Positions 46,291 to 56,485 of a DNA stretch of 64,000 bases are shown one piece after another; positions within the stretch are counted from its first letter, which is position 1, and the number at the start of each line of letters is the position of its first letter. A program made the translations under genes and the position numbers. The DNA is taken from assembly GCA_050084985.1 (NCBI GenBank), contig JBITNC010000001.1:90892001-90956000 (forward strand), given 5' to 3'. This DNA is from Nageia nagi. Lineage: Eukaryota; Pinophyta. The notes beneath the pieces are model-generated. The model was not told the DNA's origin. It saw only the letters and a program-made list of their open reading frames with translations, and did no database searches.

Positions 46291-48177
46291 ATATGTAAAA
46301 AATAGATATTTTGAAATATTTTATGAATTAATATAAGAAATTATTTTACAAAACTCATGTGTATATCATATTTACATACCTCATGTGTATGTCAAGTTTA
46401 AATACCTTGTATGTATAGTGTAAATCGTATGTGTATATTGTAAAACCCCATGCATATAGTGATTGTTTTGACACTATCATTGATGCAAGAAACTTTTTAA
46501 TGTTAGGTATGATGTCAAGTGTCTCTAAATTTGATTCTAGGGTTGACACTAGGGTTCACAATCATATTAGTATCACCTATGGTGTTAAGATACAAACCAA
46601 AATTTAAAAAAAAAATATTACATTTTGACATCCACACTAAAGTGATTTCTCCTTTTTGTAGTAGTGAATGAGATGTTAGATTGTAGAGTGATATCAAGAG
46701 TGTTATTCACCTCGCTAAGAACTCATCATTTCATTCTAGAATGAAAAATATATAATTAGGATATTACTTCATACATTCAATATTGGAGGATGGATATTGG
46801 AAGTTGGGTAAAATACATACATCTCAAAATCCTATTAATAAGCTTACAAAGTTGTAACAAGAGAGAAGTTGAGCTATTGCTTAATTTTTGTTAACCGTAG
46901 TAAATAAAAGGTCATGATGATAAGTTTTTAGTACCTTATTATAGTGTGTTGCAATAGGATTAGTCTTTAAGTGGGATATTATTAGGAATGGAAACTAATT
47001 CATTATCTAAGTGGAGTATTTGTTTATCTCTTTTTACCAATTGATATGCAAATATCTAATTTATAGGGCTTATCAACCAGGTGGAGGTCAATCAGCCAAT
47101 CATATTCTAGACGCAATTGGTCATCTGATACTATGATAATTAAAATTAGTAATATTTTTTGTTATAGAGGTAACCAAAAATGAGGGAGATGATTAGTAAA
47201 TCAGGATTGATTTGATGAAGGTCAATTATGATCCAGATATACAAAAGCTCTATTTTAAGCATGTAAATAACTCCTTTATCCTATATTTGGAATTTATATT
47301 TTCCTTTTGATGGCAAATTTATTGAATGGATTTCTACTTTAGTTAGGTGTAGAAATAGGATTGTTATGGTTTATTATAAATCTATGGATTTCATTATAAT
47401 TATGTAGGATATCAAAGAGGTTTGAAAGAGAGATTGAATTTTATATTGAGAGGATTTCTTTTAAACCAAATAGAAGGTTTTAACAAAGAGTTGTTTGTTG
47501 CATCTCTTGGTTAGTAGGAATTGATTGCAATAAAGGAATGAAAAATTTCTTTGTGGATATAGCATACTCTTCATGAACCACCTCAAAACTTATCTTATCT
47601 ATTGTGTGAATAATTTGATTACTTGTTTGTTTACTAAATTCTTTTGAAAACTAGTTGAGGTTTAATTGCTCTACTTTAATTTTGGATATTGGTTCCTAAA
47701 TTTTTATGTTGATTTTAATTTTTCCTTCATGGAATGATAAATATAGCTTTAGTTATTTAAAATGTATGATGCACCTTAATTTTTTTCAGAATTTTATCCT
47801 TTTAAATGAGGTATACTATAGTTGCAGTTATCTTTAATTCTTAGCTGCTTTTAAATTATTATGAATCATTCCTATAATAGTGCATTTTATAAAGTTAGTG
47901 CCTTTGAGAAAACCAATTGTCTTTTATGCTCTAATTCTCTAATTATTCATGCTGGAAACTTGTATGGCAATTTAGTTTCATAAGAATTACATATTAATTA
48001 TATCTTATCATTATAACATTTTGGGTAATTTTGCTTGCGATTGTTCTCAAAACTATCATGATACTGCAATGGTTGGTTAGATGAGTATGATGCAAAGTTT
48101 TTCAATGGAAATTAGAAATAAATATTACATCCTATAGATAAAACCTCTTAATAAAGTTTAATAGTTGATATAATATT
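46291..48177. other. Unassigned sequence left of element G
   Basis: About 1.9 kb without recognised genes. At 46365-46460 a degenerate ~28-bp unit (like CATGTGTATATCATATTTAC) recurs about four times. The last bases before 48178 (…ATATT) are the target duplicated by element G. Confidence 0.45.
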
Positions 48178-48659
48178 TGAAGGATTTGAACTAGATCTAA
48201 ACAAATCCTTAAGGACCTAAGACTAGGAAACTCAGTCATACACAAGATAACACAATCACACAAGATAACACAAGTGTAATGTGGTTCCTCCCTCCTTGGG
48301 AGTACATCCACAACTAGTATCTCAATTCTCAAGTATGCCCCTCTTACAACTATTCTCTTCCTCTCCTACACAACTAGTAGAGTAATCTTACTCCAAAAAC
48401 TTAGTTATGTTACAAGAGGAGAGGCCCTCTATTTATAGCTTGAGAGCACCTCCCTAACCTCCCTTTAACCCAAGGGTAAGGTTAGGGTTACAATAAATGT
48501 ATCACCTAACTTTAACCTACCAACTAACCACTTGGTAAAGTCAAAGTCTACATATTAAAGAATTCAATTAATCTCTTAAGGTATCTACATACCCTTAAGT
48601 GATTAATTGAATTTACAAGGAGTTTAGATATTCACAATATTTCATTACAAATTCTAACA
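48178..48659 (-). repeat. Element G 3' LTR
   Basis: This 482-bp LTR starts TGTTAGAATTTG and ends AATCCTTCA on the minus strand. TATA box GCTATAAATAGAG (minus strand) lies at 48427-48439. It differs from the 5' copy by one C/T site and one A/T site. Confidence 0.95.
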
Positions 48660-48672
48660 CTCCCCCTTAATG
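48660..48672 (-). promoter_or_regulatory. Element G polypurine tract
   Basis: CATTAAGGGGGAG on the minus strand abuts the LTR start TGTTAG. A second purine run of similar form (CAAGGGGGAGTAAAG, about 49482-49496) lies at the end of the coding region and could act as an additional priming site. Confidence 0.85.
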
Positions 48673-49474
48673 CAATATTGGGATAGAGCATAGAAGAGAG
48701 AAGAGAGAGAGTTCTCCTCCATAGAGATACAAGTGGAGATGAGAACATTTACATATTTGAGAATCTTTTTGAGAACTAGTATGAGACTCATACATTACCA
48801 TTTGACAAAAAATGGTTTACAATACAATCATTAACCACAACTAGTTTCACTGTACATAGTAGTCGATCAACTTTAAGCTGACATGTGAGTCTCCATGAGC
48901 TTGCTTTCACAAGGTGAGTAACCTACATTTCTGAAGAAGATCTTGCATGCTACAAGAAACTCATGAACAAAATCAGTTAGATGCATCATATATTCAAATA
49001 AGAGAATCAAATAATGCCATCTTATAAATAACTGATCAATGGTGCACTATAAGCCATCACGAAGATGCCAAGCCATCACTCATAGTCACCTGTTGTATAT
49101 AGACATGTGTTGATTTTTAATAGAGCATAAAAAATTGTACAACAAGTTTCTCATGCAGAGCAAACTCACCACGGAGGTATAGAATGTACAACAAGTTCCT
49201 CATGCAGAGCGAACTTACCACAGAGGTATATTAATTATATGCTCAAAACTTGTACAACAAGTTTCTCATGCAGAGCAAACTTACCACGGAGGTATAAAAT
49301 GTACAACAAGTTTGTCAGGCAGAGCAAACTTACCACTGAGGTATAAAATAATCAACACTCTATAACAACAATTGTACAACAAGTTTGTCATGCAGAGCAA
49401 ACTTACCATGGAGGTCTAGAATGTACAATCAAAAAAGGCCTCTTAGAGGTGAAGTTGTCATCACTAACAAAAGT
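48673..49474 (-). other. Element G 3' untranslated region
   Basis: About 0.8 kb of non-coding sequence between the RNase H stop and the polypurine tract. It contains the tandem repeat at 49137-49425. Confidence 0.75.
49137..49425. repeat. Five-copy ~49-bp repeat in the G 3' UTR
   Basis: Units start TGTACAACAAGTTTCTCATG and continue with CAGAGCAAACTTACCACGG and AGGTATA. They begin near 49137, 49188, 49253, 49301 and 49373. Units two and four are followed by different spacers, so the array is irregular. Degenerate relatives occur at the same place in C and F. Confidence 0.85.
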
Positions 49475-50140
49475 TTAAACTTTACTCCCCCTTGAGGGCA
49501 ACTTCACCAACCTGAGAGAATCCCTAAGCTTGCAGAATAGAGCTTCAAGAAGGGGCTTAGTGAATAAATCAGCAGAGTTTTTAGTAGATGGACAATACTA
49601 CAAGTGTATGATGTCATCTAGAACATTCTCCCTGATAAAATGGGCTTGGATTTCCACATGTTTGGTTCTCTGATGGAACACAGGATTCTTAGCCAAAGAG
49701 ATAGCCGATTGATTGTCTGACAAAATAAGAGATGGGCCATTTTGCTTATACCCAATTTTGTTCAAAAGATGCCTCAGCCAAATAGCGTATTGGGTAGCAA
49801 CAGACATGGCTTGATATTCAGCTTCAGTGGTAGAAAGAGTCATAGTAGGTTGCTTCTTGGAAGCCTAAGAGATAGCACCTGAACCAATGCTAAACACATA
49901 TGCAGAGGTTGATTTTCTATCATCTCTATCTCCCCCATAATCAGAATCTGAGAACCCAGAGAGAACAATCGAGGGCACTTTGGAATACATAAGAGCAAGA
50001 TCATTTGTCCCTGTGACATACCTCAAGATTTGCTTAACAACATTGAGGTGTTCAACATATGGTTTTTGCATGAATCATGCCATTAGATTCACTGCAAAGG
50101 CAATATCAAGTTGAGAGATAGTCAAATATAGAAGACTACC
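49475..50140 (-). pseudogene. Element G RNase H
   Basis: Minus-strand blocks in order: QKPYVEHLNVVKQILRYV, SGFSDSDYGGDRDDRKSTSA (catalytic Asp, about 49930), QPTMTLSTTEAEYQAMSVAT (about 49840), LSDNQSAISLAKNPVFHQRT (about 49700), KHVEIQAHFIREN, and LFTKALLEALFCKLRDSLRL, ending at the TAA at 49475-49477. Catalytic positions look preserved. Stops lie at 50075-50077 (TGA), 49865-49867 (TAG in place of the Trp kept in C and F) and 49598-49600 (TAG where F keeps Gln). Confidence 0.9.
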
Positions 50141-50146
50141 AATCAA

Positions 50147-51067
50147 TTACCTATAAGTTGTAGCATTAGCCAACTGAGAATCTGAGCTTAGTGATACAAT
50201 GATTCTAGGAGAAATAGGTATTGCAGCATATTTACATTCCTCCATTCCAAACTTATGCAAGATGTCTGATATATACTTAGATTGACTAAGATAAGTACAA
50301 TCTTTGTGTTGGTATACTTGCATCCCAAGATAGTAATGCAATAGACCTAGATCAGTTATTTCAAATGTTGCCTTCAGTTTGGAGATGTACTCTTGGATGA
50401 TTTCAACATTATTACCAATTATGAGAAGATCATCCACATAAAGGAGAATTAAGACCATGTCTTTTCCTTGATTGAGTACATAGAGATCTGAATCGGAGAA
50501 GCACTTGGAAAAACCAATATCTGCAAAGAATCCTAAAATTTTCTTGTACCATGCTCTAGGTGCTTGCTTAAGTCCATACAAAGACTTCTTTAGCTTACAC
50601 ACAAGAGACACTTTTCCTTCTGGAATAAATCCTTCTAGTTGATTCATGTAGATTTCAACATCCAAGTCACCATTGAGAAATGCACTCTTGACATCAAGTT
50701 GAAAAGCTTTCCATCCTTGAGCTGCAGAAAGAGCAAGGATTATTCTGACAGTAGGCATCTTGGCCACAGGAGCAAAGGTTTCCTCATAATCAATACCATA
50801 TTTCTAAGCGAATCCTTTGGCCACTAACCTTGCTTTGTATTTTTCAATTTTTCCATCAGAATTGTACTTGACCTTGTATATCCATTTATTGCCAATCACA
50901 TTTTTCTCATTGGGATAAGGAACCAAATCCCAAGTTTTATTTTTCATGAGTGCCTCATACTCAACTTTCATAGCTTCCATCCAACACTCTTGCTTGGAAG
51001 CTTCTTTGAAGGTTGATGGCTCATGTGTATTATCAATTTTGGCAAATAAAGAGTTATTCAAGGTCAT
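50147..51067 (-). pseudogene. Element G reverse transcriptase
   Basis: The first part (51067-50804) gives ECWMEAMKVEYEALMKNKTW, IGNKWIYKVKYNSDGKIEKY and KARLVAKGFA, followed by a TAG where C and F keep Gln. The long stretch 50767-50147 (206 codons) gives QLDVKSAFLNGDLDVEIYMN, KKSLYGLKQAPRAWYKKILG, ILLYVDDLLIIGNN (catalytic YVDD, about 50425) and LGLLHYYLGMQVYQHKD. It ends at TAA where C keeps Gln. All RT motifs are intact in sequence, so apart from two stops the enzyme core is well preserved. Confidence 0.92.
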
Positions 51068-51079
51068 ACTCCTTGTAAT

Positions 51080-51899
51080 TCTCTATGCTAGAGAATTTTG
51101 CTCTTGTGGTGACTTCTCTACATGATCATCCAACTAGTTAGGTGCAGGTGAAGAATCATCTGTATCAGACACCTCAGCATGAGAGGTCGTATCCTCAGAA
51201 AGTTCATTGAACTTGACATCCCTAGAAACAAAGACTATTTTATGGGATGAGGAGTAGAGCCTGTAACCTCTATGCTGATTATCATACCCCATAAAGATGC
51301 ATTTTTCTGATCATTTATCTAGCTTCTTTCTTTTCTCTAAGGTAATGAAGGCAAATGCATCACAACCGAAGACCCTGAAGTGTGAGAGGTTAGGTTTCTT
51401 TCTTGTCCATGCTTCATACAGAGTTTTACCTTCAACAACCTTAGTAGGACACCTCTTTAGGGTTTGAATAGCAGTGTGAATAGCTTCTCCCCATAAGAAA
51501 CTAGGAAGGTTACCCAACATGCATCTTGCCATTTCCATAATGGTGCAATTCTTCCTTTCAGCAACTCCATTTTGCTGAGGGGTGTAAGGGATTATGAATT
51601 GCCATTTGATCCCATGTTTAACACAATAGTCATTAAACTCATTGCTATTATATTCACCCCCATTATCAGATCTTAGCATCTTGATCTTAAAATCAATTTG
51701 ATTTTCAACAAGTGCCTTGAAGTCTTTAAATCTGTCAAAAGTTTGATCCTTGTGCTCAAGTAGATAACCAAATGTCATCCTACTGAATTCATCAATGAAG
51801 GTCAGAACATAAGAAGCTCCCCTAGGGACTTAGTCTGAAAAGGACCCATCAAATCTGAATGCACAAGCTGAAGAGGATGAGTAGCCTGAGTTGCCTTAT
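51080..51899 (-). pseudogene. Element G integrase
   Basis: After LVHSDLMGPFQTKSLG (about 51850) one G appears to be missing in a run near 51822-51825, which shifts the frame. The core resumes in 51778-51311: FGYLLEHKDQTFDRFKDFKA, KMLRSDNGGEYNSNEF (second catalytic Asp), YTPQQNGVAERKNCTIMEMA (Glu segment), FLWGEAIHTA and FRVFGCDAFAF. After a TGA (about 51308) come EKCIFMGYDNQHRGYRLYS and VFVSRDVKFNEL. A TAG at 51134-51136 is shared with element F, whereas C keeps Trp. The enzyme would insert the cDNA. Confidence 0.9.
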
Positions 51900-52305
51900 C
51901 TTTTTCAAACTTTTGCCTATTCATCTTTCCTAGAATGCATCTTTCACATAAACCAATTATGGGTGAAATATTAGGTAAACCTTCCACAAGTGCTTGAGTT
52001 TTTATATCTTAAATACTCTTATGGTTAAGGTGCCCTAATTGTTGATGCCAAAGATTACCTTTTGAACAAACATTTATAGCAAGACAAATCTTTGAAGGTA
52101 CTTGATCCATAATATAAAGGTCATCCTTTACTGATCCTTTCATCAAGGTGGCAAGTCCTTTCTTAACACACCAGGAGTGTGAGGTAAACTCAAATGAGCA
52201 TCCTTTCCTTGTAATCTGAATTACGGAGATGAGATTCATCCTTAGTTTAGGCACATAAAAGACATTATCAAGAGTCTTTCCATGAATCTTCACACTCCCT
52301 ATTCC
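51900..52305 (-). pseudogene. Element G pre-integrase zinc domain
   Basis: Minus strand: VKIHGKTLDNVFYVPKLRMN, LYIMDQVPSK, NLWHQQLGHLNHKSI, a TAA at 52009-52011, then LCERCILGKMNRQKFEKDKA. The H..H...C..C zinc-binding pattern is preserved. The stops at 52306-52308 and 52009-52011 both replace a Gln that C (and at the second site F) retains. Confidence 0.88.
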
Positions 52306-53391
52306 TTAAACTTTAAGGACTGTATTATCACCTATCACAACTGCATCCTTTTTGTACTTATGAAATTTTTCAAACTTATCCTTTTCATAACACATGTGAT
52401 TAGTGCATCCTGAATCAACAATCCAATTATTTGAAATAGTTTGAGTCATTGAGTAGTAGGCAACAGTAGCAGTATGCTTGTTCTTCTTTCTATTATTGAA
52501 ATTTCTCACATTTGCATTTCCCTTACCTTTTTGAGCAAATTTATTTTTACGACAATCATACTCTTTGTACCCAAAGATGCCACAAAAGTTACAATTTCCA
52601 TCAAACATTTCCTGAGGTGTTGGATTACTTGATCTAGCTTTGTCATTCCTTTTCCTGTAGTTGCCATTGTTGTTGCCCTTTTTGTCATACTTCCTGAAGG
52701 TAGATGAGGACTTGTTATCTTTGAATTTATAATGTTTGAGCTTTTTCTTGAAAGGAGTTTTGGTTGCTCCTAGAGCAATGCTATTGTCCTTTGGAGAAAG
52801 GTTCAACATTTTCTTGTTCAAAGTTTCCTCATGCTTCAGAAGGAGTCTAGAAAGGTTATCAAGTGAGATGACATCTTCTTCATCATCAAGCCTTGTTTCC
52901 ATAACCGTGACAAAGTTACTAAACTTTGTAGAGAGGCTTTGAAGAATGATGAAGACCATGAACTCATCATTGATCCAATTGCACCCACAACCAACCAGTT
53001 GTGTCCTAAGGTCAATGATTTTGTTCAAGTAGATGGAGGCACTTTCATCTTCACTTTGTCGATATTGCAACAACTTTTGTAGAATGGTGAACCTCCTTGA
53101 AAATTTGGACCCAAGGTAAATTTTCTTTAGCCTATCCCAAGCTTCCTTTGCTGAAGTTGATGAAGAGATCATGAGAAGGACATCATCTAAAATTGCACGA
53201 TAAATCATTGAAGTTGCTAACTCATTCTTTGAGTTGTATACTTCAAGAGCCTTCTCATCGGTAGGAGCGACCAAGTCTTCACTAACTATCTGCCATAACT
53301 TCCTTGCTTGTAACTTAGTTTTCATACGAGGTTCCCATATTCCAAAGTTGGAACCGTCAAGTATATGCTTGGGAATGAAGGTTTCAACCAT
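52306..53391 (-). pseudogene. Element G gag and protease (longest open frame in the window)
   Basis: The start is taken at the ATG at 53389-53391 (MVETFIPKHILDGSNFGIW), because homology with C and F begins there. The frame extends 24 codons further upstream to 53463. UBN2 capsid: LQARKLWQIVSEDLVAPTDE, SSTSAKEAWDRLKKIYLG, YLNKIIDLRTQLVGCG and RLDDEEDVISLDNLSRLLLK. A basic region then leads to the zinc knuckle CNFCGIFGYKEYDC (about 52620-52560), in which the His is Tyr. The protease motif WIVDSGCTNHMC (about 52425-52390) keeps the catalytic DSG. The frame is open to the TAA at 52306-52308. Gag forms the particle and the knuckle binds RNA. Confidence 0.92.
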
Positions 53392-54869
53392 TGCTACAAA
53401 AAAGAGTAAATATGCAATAAGAATGCAAAATTTTACAATTTTCCATCTATACATATAAAACATCTAATAAGCAAACATGTACCACATGTGCAAACTTATT
53501 AACCACGATCCATAGAAGGATAAAGTTGGGGTTGTTTTCTTGTATAGAATTTAAGCCTTCACCTGGATGCCCGCAAGGTGGAGCCCAGGTACTACCAGTC
53601 CTCAACCAGTTCACCTTGGTTAGTAATATACTCTCACAAGGAGAAGTACTAACTATTTTCCAAGGATCCGATGTATCTTGGATCGACCATTTTAATTATC
53701 TTGATTAAGGTTTTCATTTTCCTCCTAGGTTATCAGGATAATCCCTGAATGGACGTGCGGACATGTGGTATCACTACACACATGCCTATCCACCTAATAG
53801 AGTTATGTCAAATCCAACAGAGGTCTTAGGGGCAATTAAGATGGACTTACCACCACTTGGGTCTTCGAACTAAAAAGGCTCCAATCTACCCTGTCCTCAC
53901 CTCGTGGCTCCCCAAACAAGTCATGTTGTGGAAAATACATGTGGATGTATTCATTTTAGGGGTTACTTTCAAATTTTTGTGTATTGCAAGTATAAAGCAA
54001 ATGTGCAAAAATATAAAGTAAAGTGAAAATACTCCATCCACATGAACTTGAAACCTTAAGAGTCCAATGGGTTTTGTACTAACCCCTAAAGGGCTTTTAC
54101 ATTTTTCATATTTTTGCCCAAGTTCAAAAATAATGAATTTTACAAATGCTAAGTCCTACGTAGCATTAATCCATAACTTAAACATGTATTATTCCATGAC
54201 TTAAAATTAAGTATTAAACATGCATCATGCATTATTTAACTTAAAATTATAAGTACTAAGCATGCTTTAATCCTAACAATGTTAAGAGGCATGCATTTTA
54301 AACTTAGCATGCAAGATCTATTTAGCATGCAAGATCCATAAAGATTTAAGTAACATGCAAGATCTATAAAGATTTAAGTAAAAAATTATAAAAATCCCCC
54401 CCGTTTTTACTTAAAGTGTTAACAACTTGGATGCTAAAGATTATGTTTAAGTATGGTTTCTCCCTATTGTTTACTTAAGGGGTCATCCCTAAAAAAAGGT
54501 TCTATGAAGTATCTATTTTAAGTAAATATAGCCTTTGTTTACTTAAAATATCATAGGTTTGGAGAAAAATCCCTTAAATATTTAATTTGACCTAGACTTC
54601 AAAGAAAAAATCAAATCAAATTTGTAGTGGGTAAAAAAAAATTAAATACCCAACAACTAGAGTTGACAAAAAAAATTTGAAGGGGCCATGTGTAAGCCTC
54701 ATGGAGGTGGAGAGGCTGGGCAGGGGTGGCAGGGGAGACCAAAGTGTGTAGAATGGAGGTGAAGTCATGTGGGGTGTGAGAGGCTGGGCTGCAGAGTGAG
54801 TCCAAGGCGGTAAGGAGGCCATGTAGGGCATGGCGGTTGCATGAAGCGCGTGGGGTGGCTGTTGACCAG

Positions 54870-55480
54870 CCCAGTTCATGACCACTGTAGTCCATAAAAT
54901 GTGTCTCCATCGTGCATCTTGGTAAACAAGTCATAAGAATCTTAATGGAGCCTTCTGGTGCATATCCAACGATCATTGAAGTCCAGGAAATGTGGTCTGC
55001 ATCCTGCACCACGTCAAACACATCATGGGGTTGTGCAACATATGCATTTTATGCATATCCAGTGTGCATTATCTGTATCCTATGATCAGAGGAGTTCATG
55101 GTCTGCTTCCACCATTCCAACCTGATTGCCACCCTCATGCAAGGATGATAGAATCGGTGCAAACAACAGATGCCTTCGAACATATCCACCATCACGTCCT
55201 CATAGTAGATTCCATAGAGCTCCACAGGCACCATAGAAAATAGGACAAACAGTAGTATAGGAGAAGGCTATTATGATCATTGCAGTCCATAGAACTATGT
55301 TTGCATCATGCAGCTTGTTAAACAAGTCACAGGTCTTGTCAGCATGCAGTGGAGTCCATGAAATAGTCTACAGCATGCATGGTGTTAAACAAATTCTGGA
55401 GCCTACCATCGTATCCATTTTGGGCACTACTGATGATCATTTGCAAGCCATGGAACTGTGTCAACATCATGGAGATGGGT
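54870..55480 (-). pseudogene. PPR gene fragments carried in the G leader
   Basis: On the minus strand, in the same sense as the element, pieces of PPR motifs recur. MFDVVQDADHISWTSMIVGY lies at 55021-54962 and LFTKMHDGDTF near 54930-54895. A piece reading LFNKLHDANIVLWTAMI is at about 55325-55275, and SSAQNGYDGRLQNLFNTMHA at 55430-55370. The pattern 'LF..M...D...WT.MI.GYa..G' is diagnostic of plant PLS-type PPR proteins. The pieces are in different frames with stops. The same motif family makes up the pseudogene at 57880-58985. Confidence 0.75.
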
Positions 55481-55680
55481 GAGAGGAGCGTGCATGCTCG
55501 TGGAGGTGGAGGCGGGTGGGAGGAGCCACCATCGCGCACTCGGGGAGGTGGAGGCGGGCAGGAGGAGCCACCACCGCATGCTCAAGGAGGTGGAGGCAAT
55601 CAAAGGAGCACGAGTGGTGGTGGTCACCACCAGAGGCTGCACACGTGGGTAGGAGGAGCCACCACCATGCGCTGTTTACT
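55478..55680. repeat. GC-rich minisatellite in the G leader
   Basis: Units of about 42-46 bp built on GGAGGTGGAGGCGGG followed by GGAGGAGCCACCA recur two to three times from 55500 (about 55500-55548, 55549-55590, then degenerate units to 55665). It is a striking GC-rich island in AT-rich DNA. Confidence 0.75.
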
Positions 55681-56390
55681 TGACCCCCCCCCCAAAATAA
55701 AAAAAATTATTTAATAATCGTGATTAATTTTTTATTTGCCCTGACCCACCCCCTATAATATATTATATATATATTATTATATTTTAAACAAATAAATATA
55801 TATATATATAATGTTTTATTATGTTTTTAAACAAATAAAAATATATATACATATATTATGGTGTCCTTTCTCAAAAAAAATTTGTAGTAGGACTAAAAAA
55901 TTATCCTCTCATTTTTGGAAATGTTTATGCCTCACCAAAAATACCATTAACATAAAAAATGGTAGTATATGTAGGAGAAATTTCACAATAATATATAACT
56001 ATTTTTTAAGCAAATAGTAATAACATAATACCACTAACATAAAAAATGTTAGTATATATTGCAATTTTTCATCATATATTGGTATTTAATCAAATAATTG
56101 AACCAACACATACATTTAAGTTCAATATAATATGAAAAAAATATAATTTTTGTATACTAACCCTTTTTAAAAGAACTATAGCAATTTAAAAATTGCAAGT
56201 AACATAGAGGATTAGTAAAAAATTGCAACTTGTTAATCACAACTTAAAAGGACTAACACATAGCAAATAATGTGTTAGTAGCATTATGTAATAATCCAAA
56301 AAATGAACAAATGAGGAGGAAATTTATACCTTTTCTTAAAAATTTACCTCACCAATGGAGTGTAAGATGAGGAATGAAGAAGGATCACCA

Positions 56391-56470
56391 AGATGTAGCT
56401 TCCACACCAAGAAGAAGAGCTTCCACACCAAGAAGAGCTTCTACACCAAGAAGAAGAGCTTCCACAACAA
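56391..56470. repeat. ~20-bp tandem repeat next to the G primer site
   Basis: AGCTTCCACACCAAGAAGA-type units occur four times at 18-21-bp spacing, ending a few bases before the primer site. Single related units lie at the same place in C (about 28659) and F (about 44423). Confidence 0.8.
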
Positions 56471-56485
56471 GGCTCTGATACCAAT
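56471..56485 (-). promoter_or_regulatory. Element G primer-binding site (initiator Met-tRNA)
   Basis: The minus strand reads ATTGGTATCAGAGCC directly after the 5' LTR end. It contains TGGTATCAGAGC, the standard Met-tRNA primer site of plant copia elements. Confidence 0.92.

Larger units (their letters stand above)
53392..56470 (-). other. Element G long leader (5' untranslated)
   Basis: About 3.1 kb between primer site and gag. From gag outward: a block conserved in C and F (53500-53960); an AT-rich zone with GCATGCAT and TTAAGTAAAA motifs (54100-54640); a cassette of PPR fragments (54660-55480); a GC-rich minisatellite (55478-55680); an AT-rich, AT-dinucleotide zone (55690-56340); and purine-rich repeats next to the primer site (56391-56470). 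It holds no element protein. Confidence 0.75.

Noticed and set aside
49137-49425. CRISPR-like array
   Set aside because: The repeats and spacers are irregular, the context is a plant retrotransposon 3' UTR, and there are related units in sister elements. It is a tandem repeat.
55379-55714. Glycine- and arginine-rich open stretch in the G leader
   Set aside because: It is produced by the GGAGGTGGAGG minisatellite. Several frames on both strands are open at once, as expected for such a repeat.
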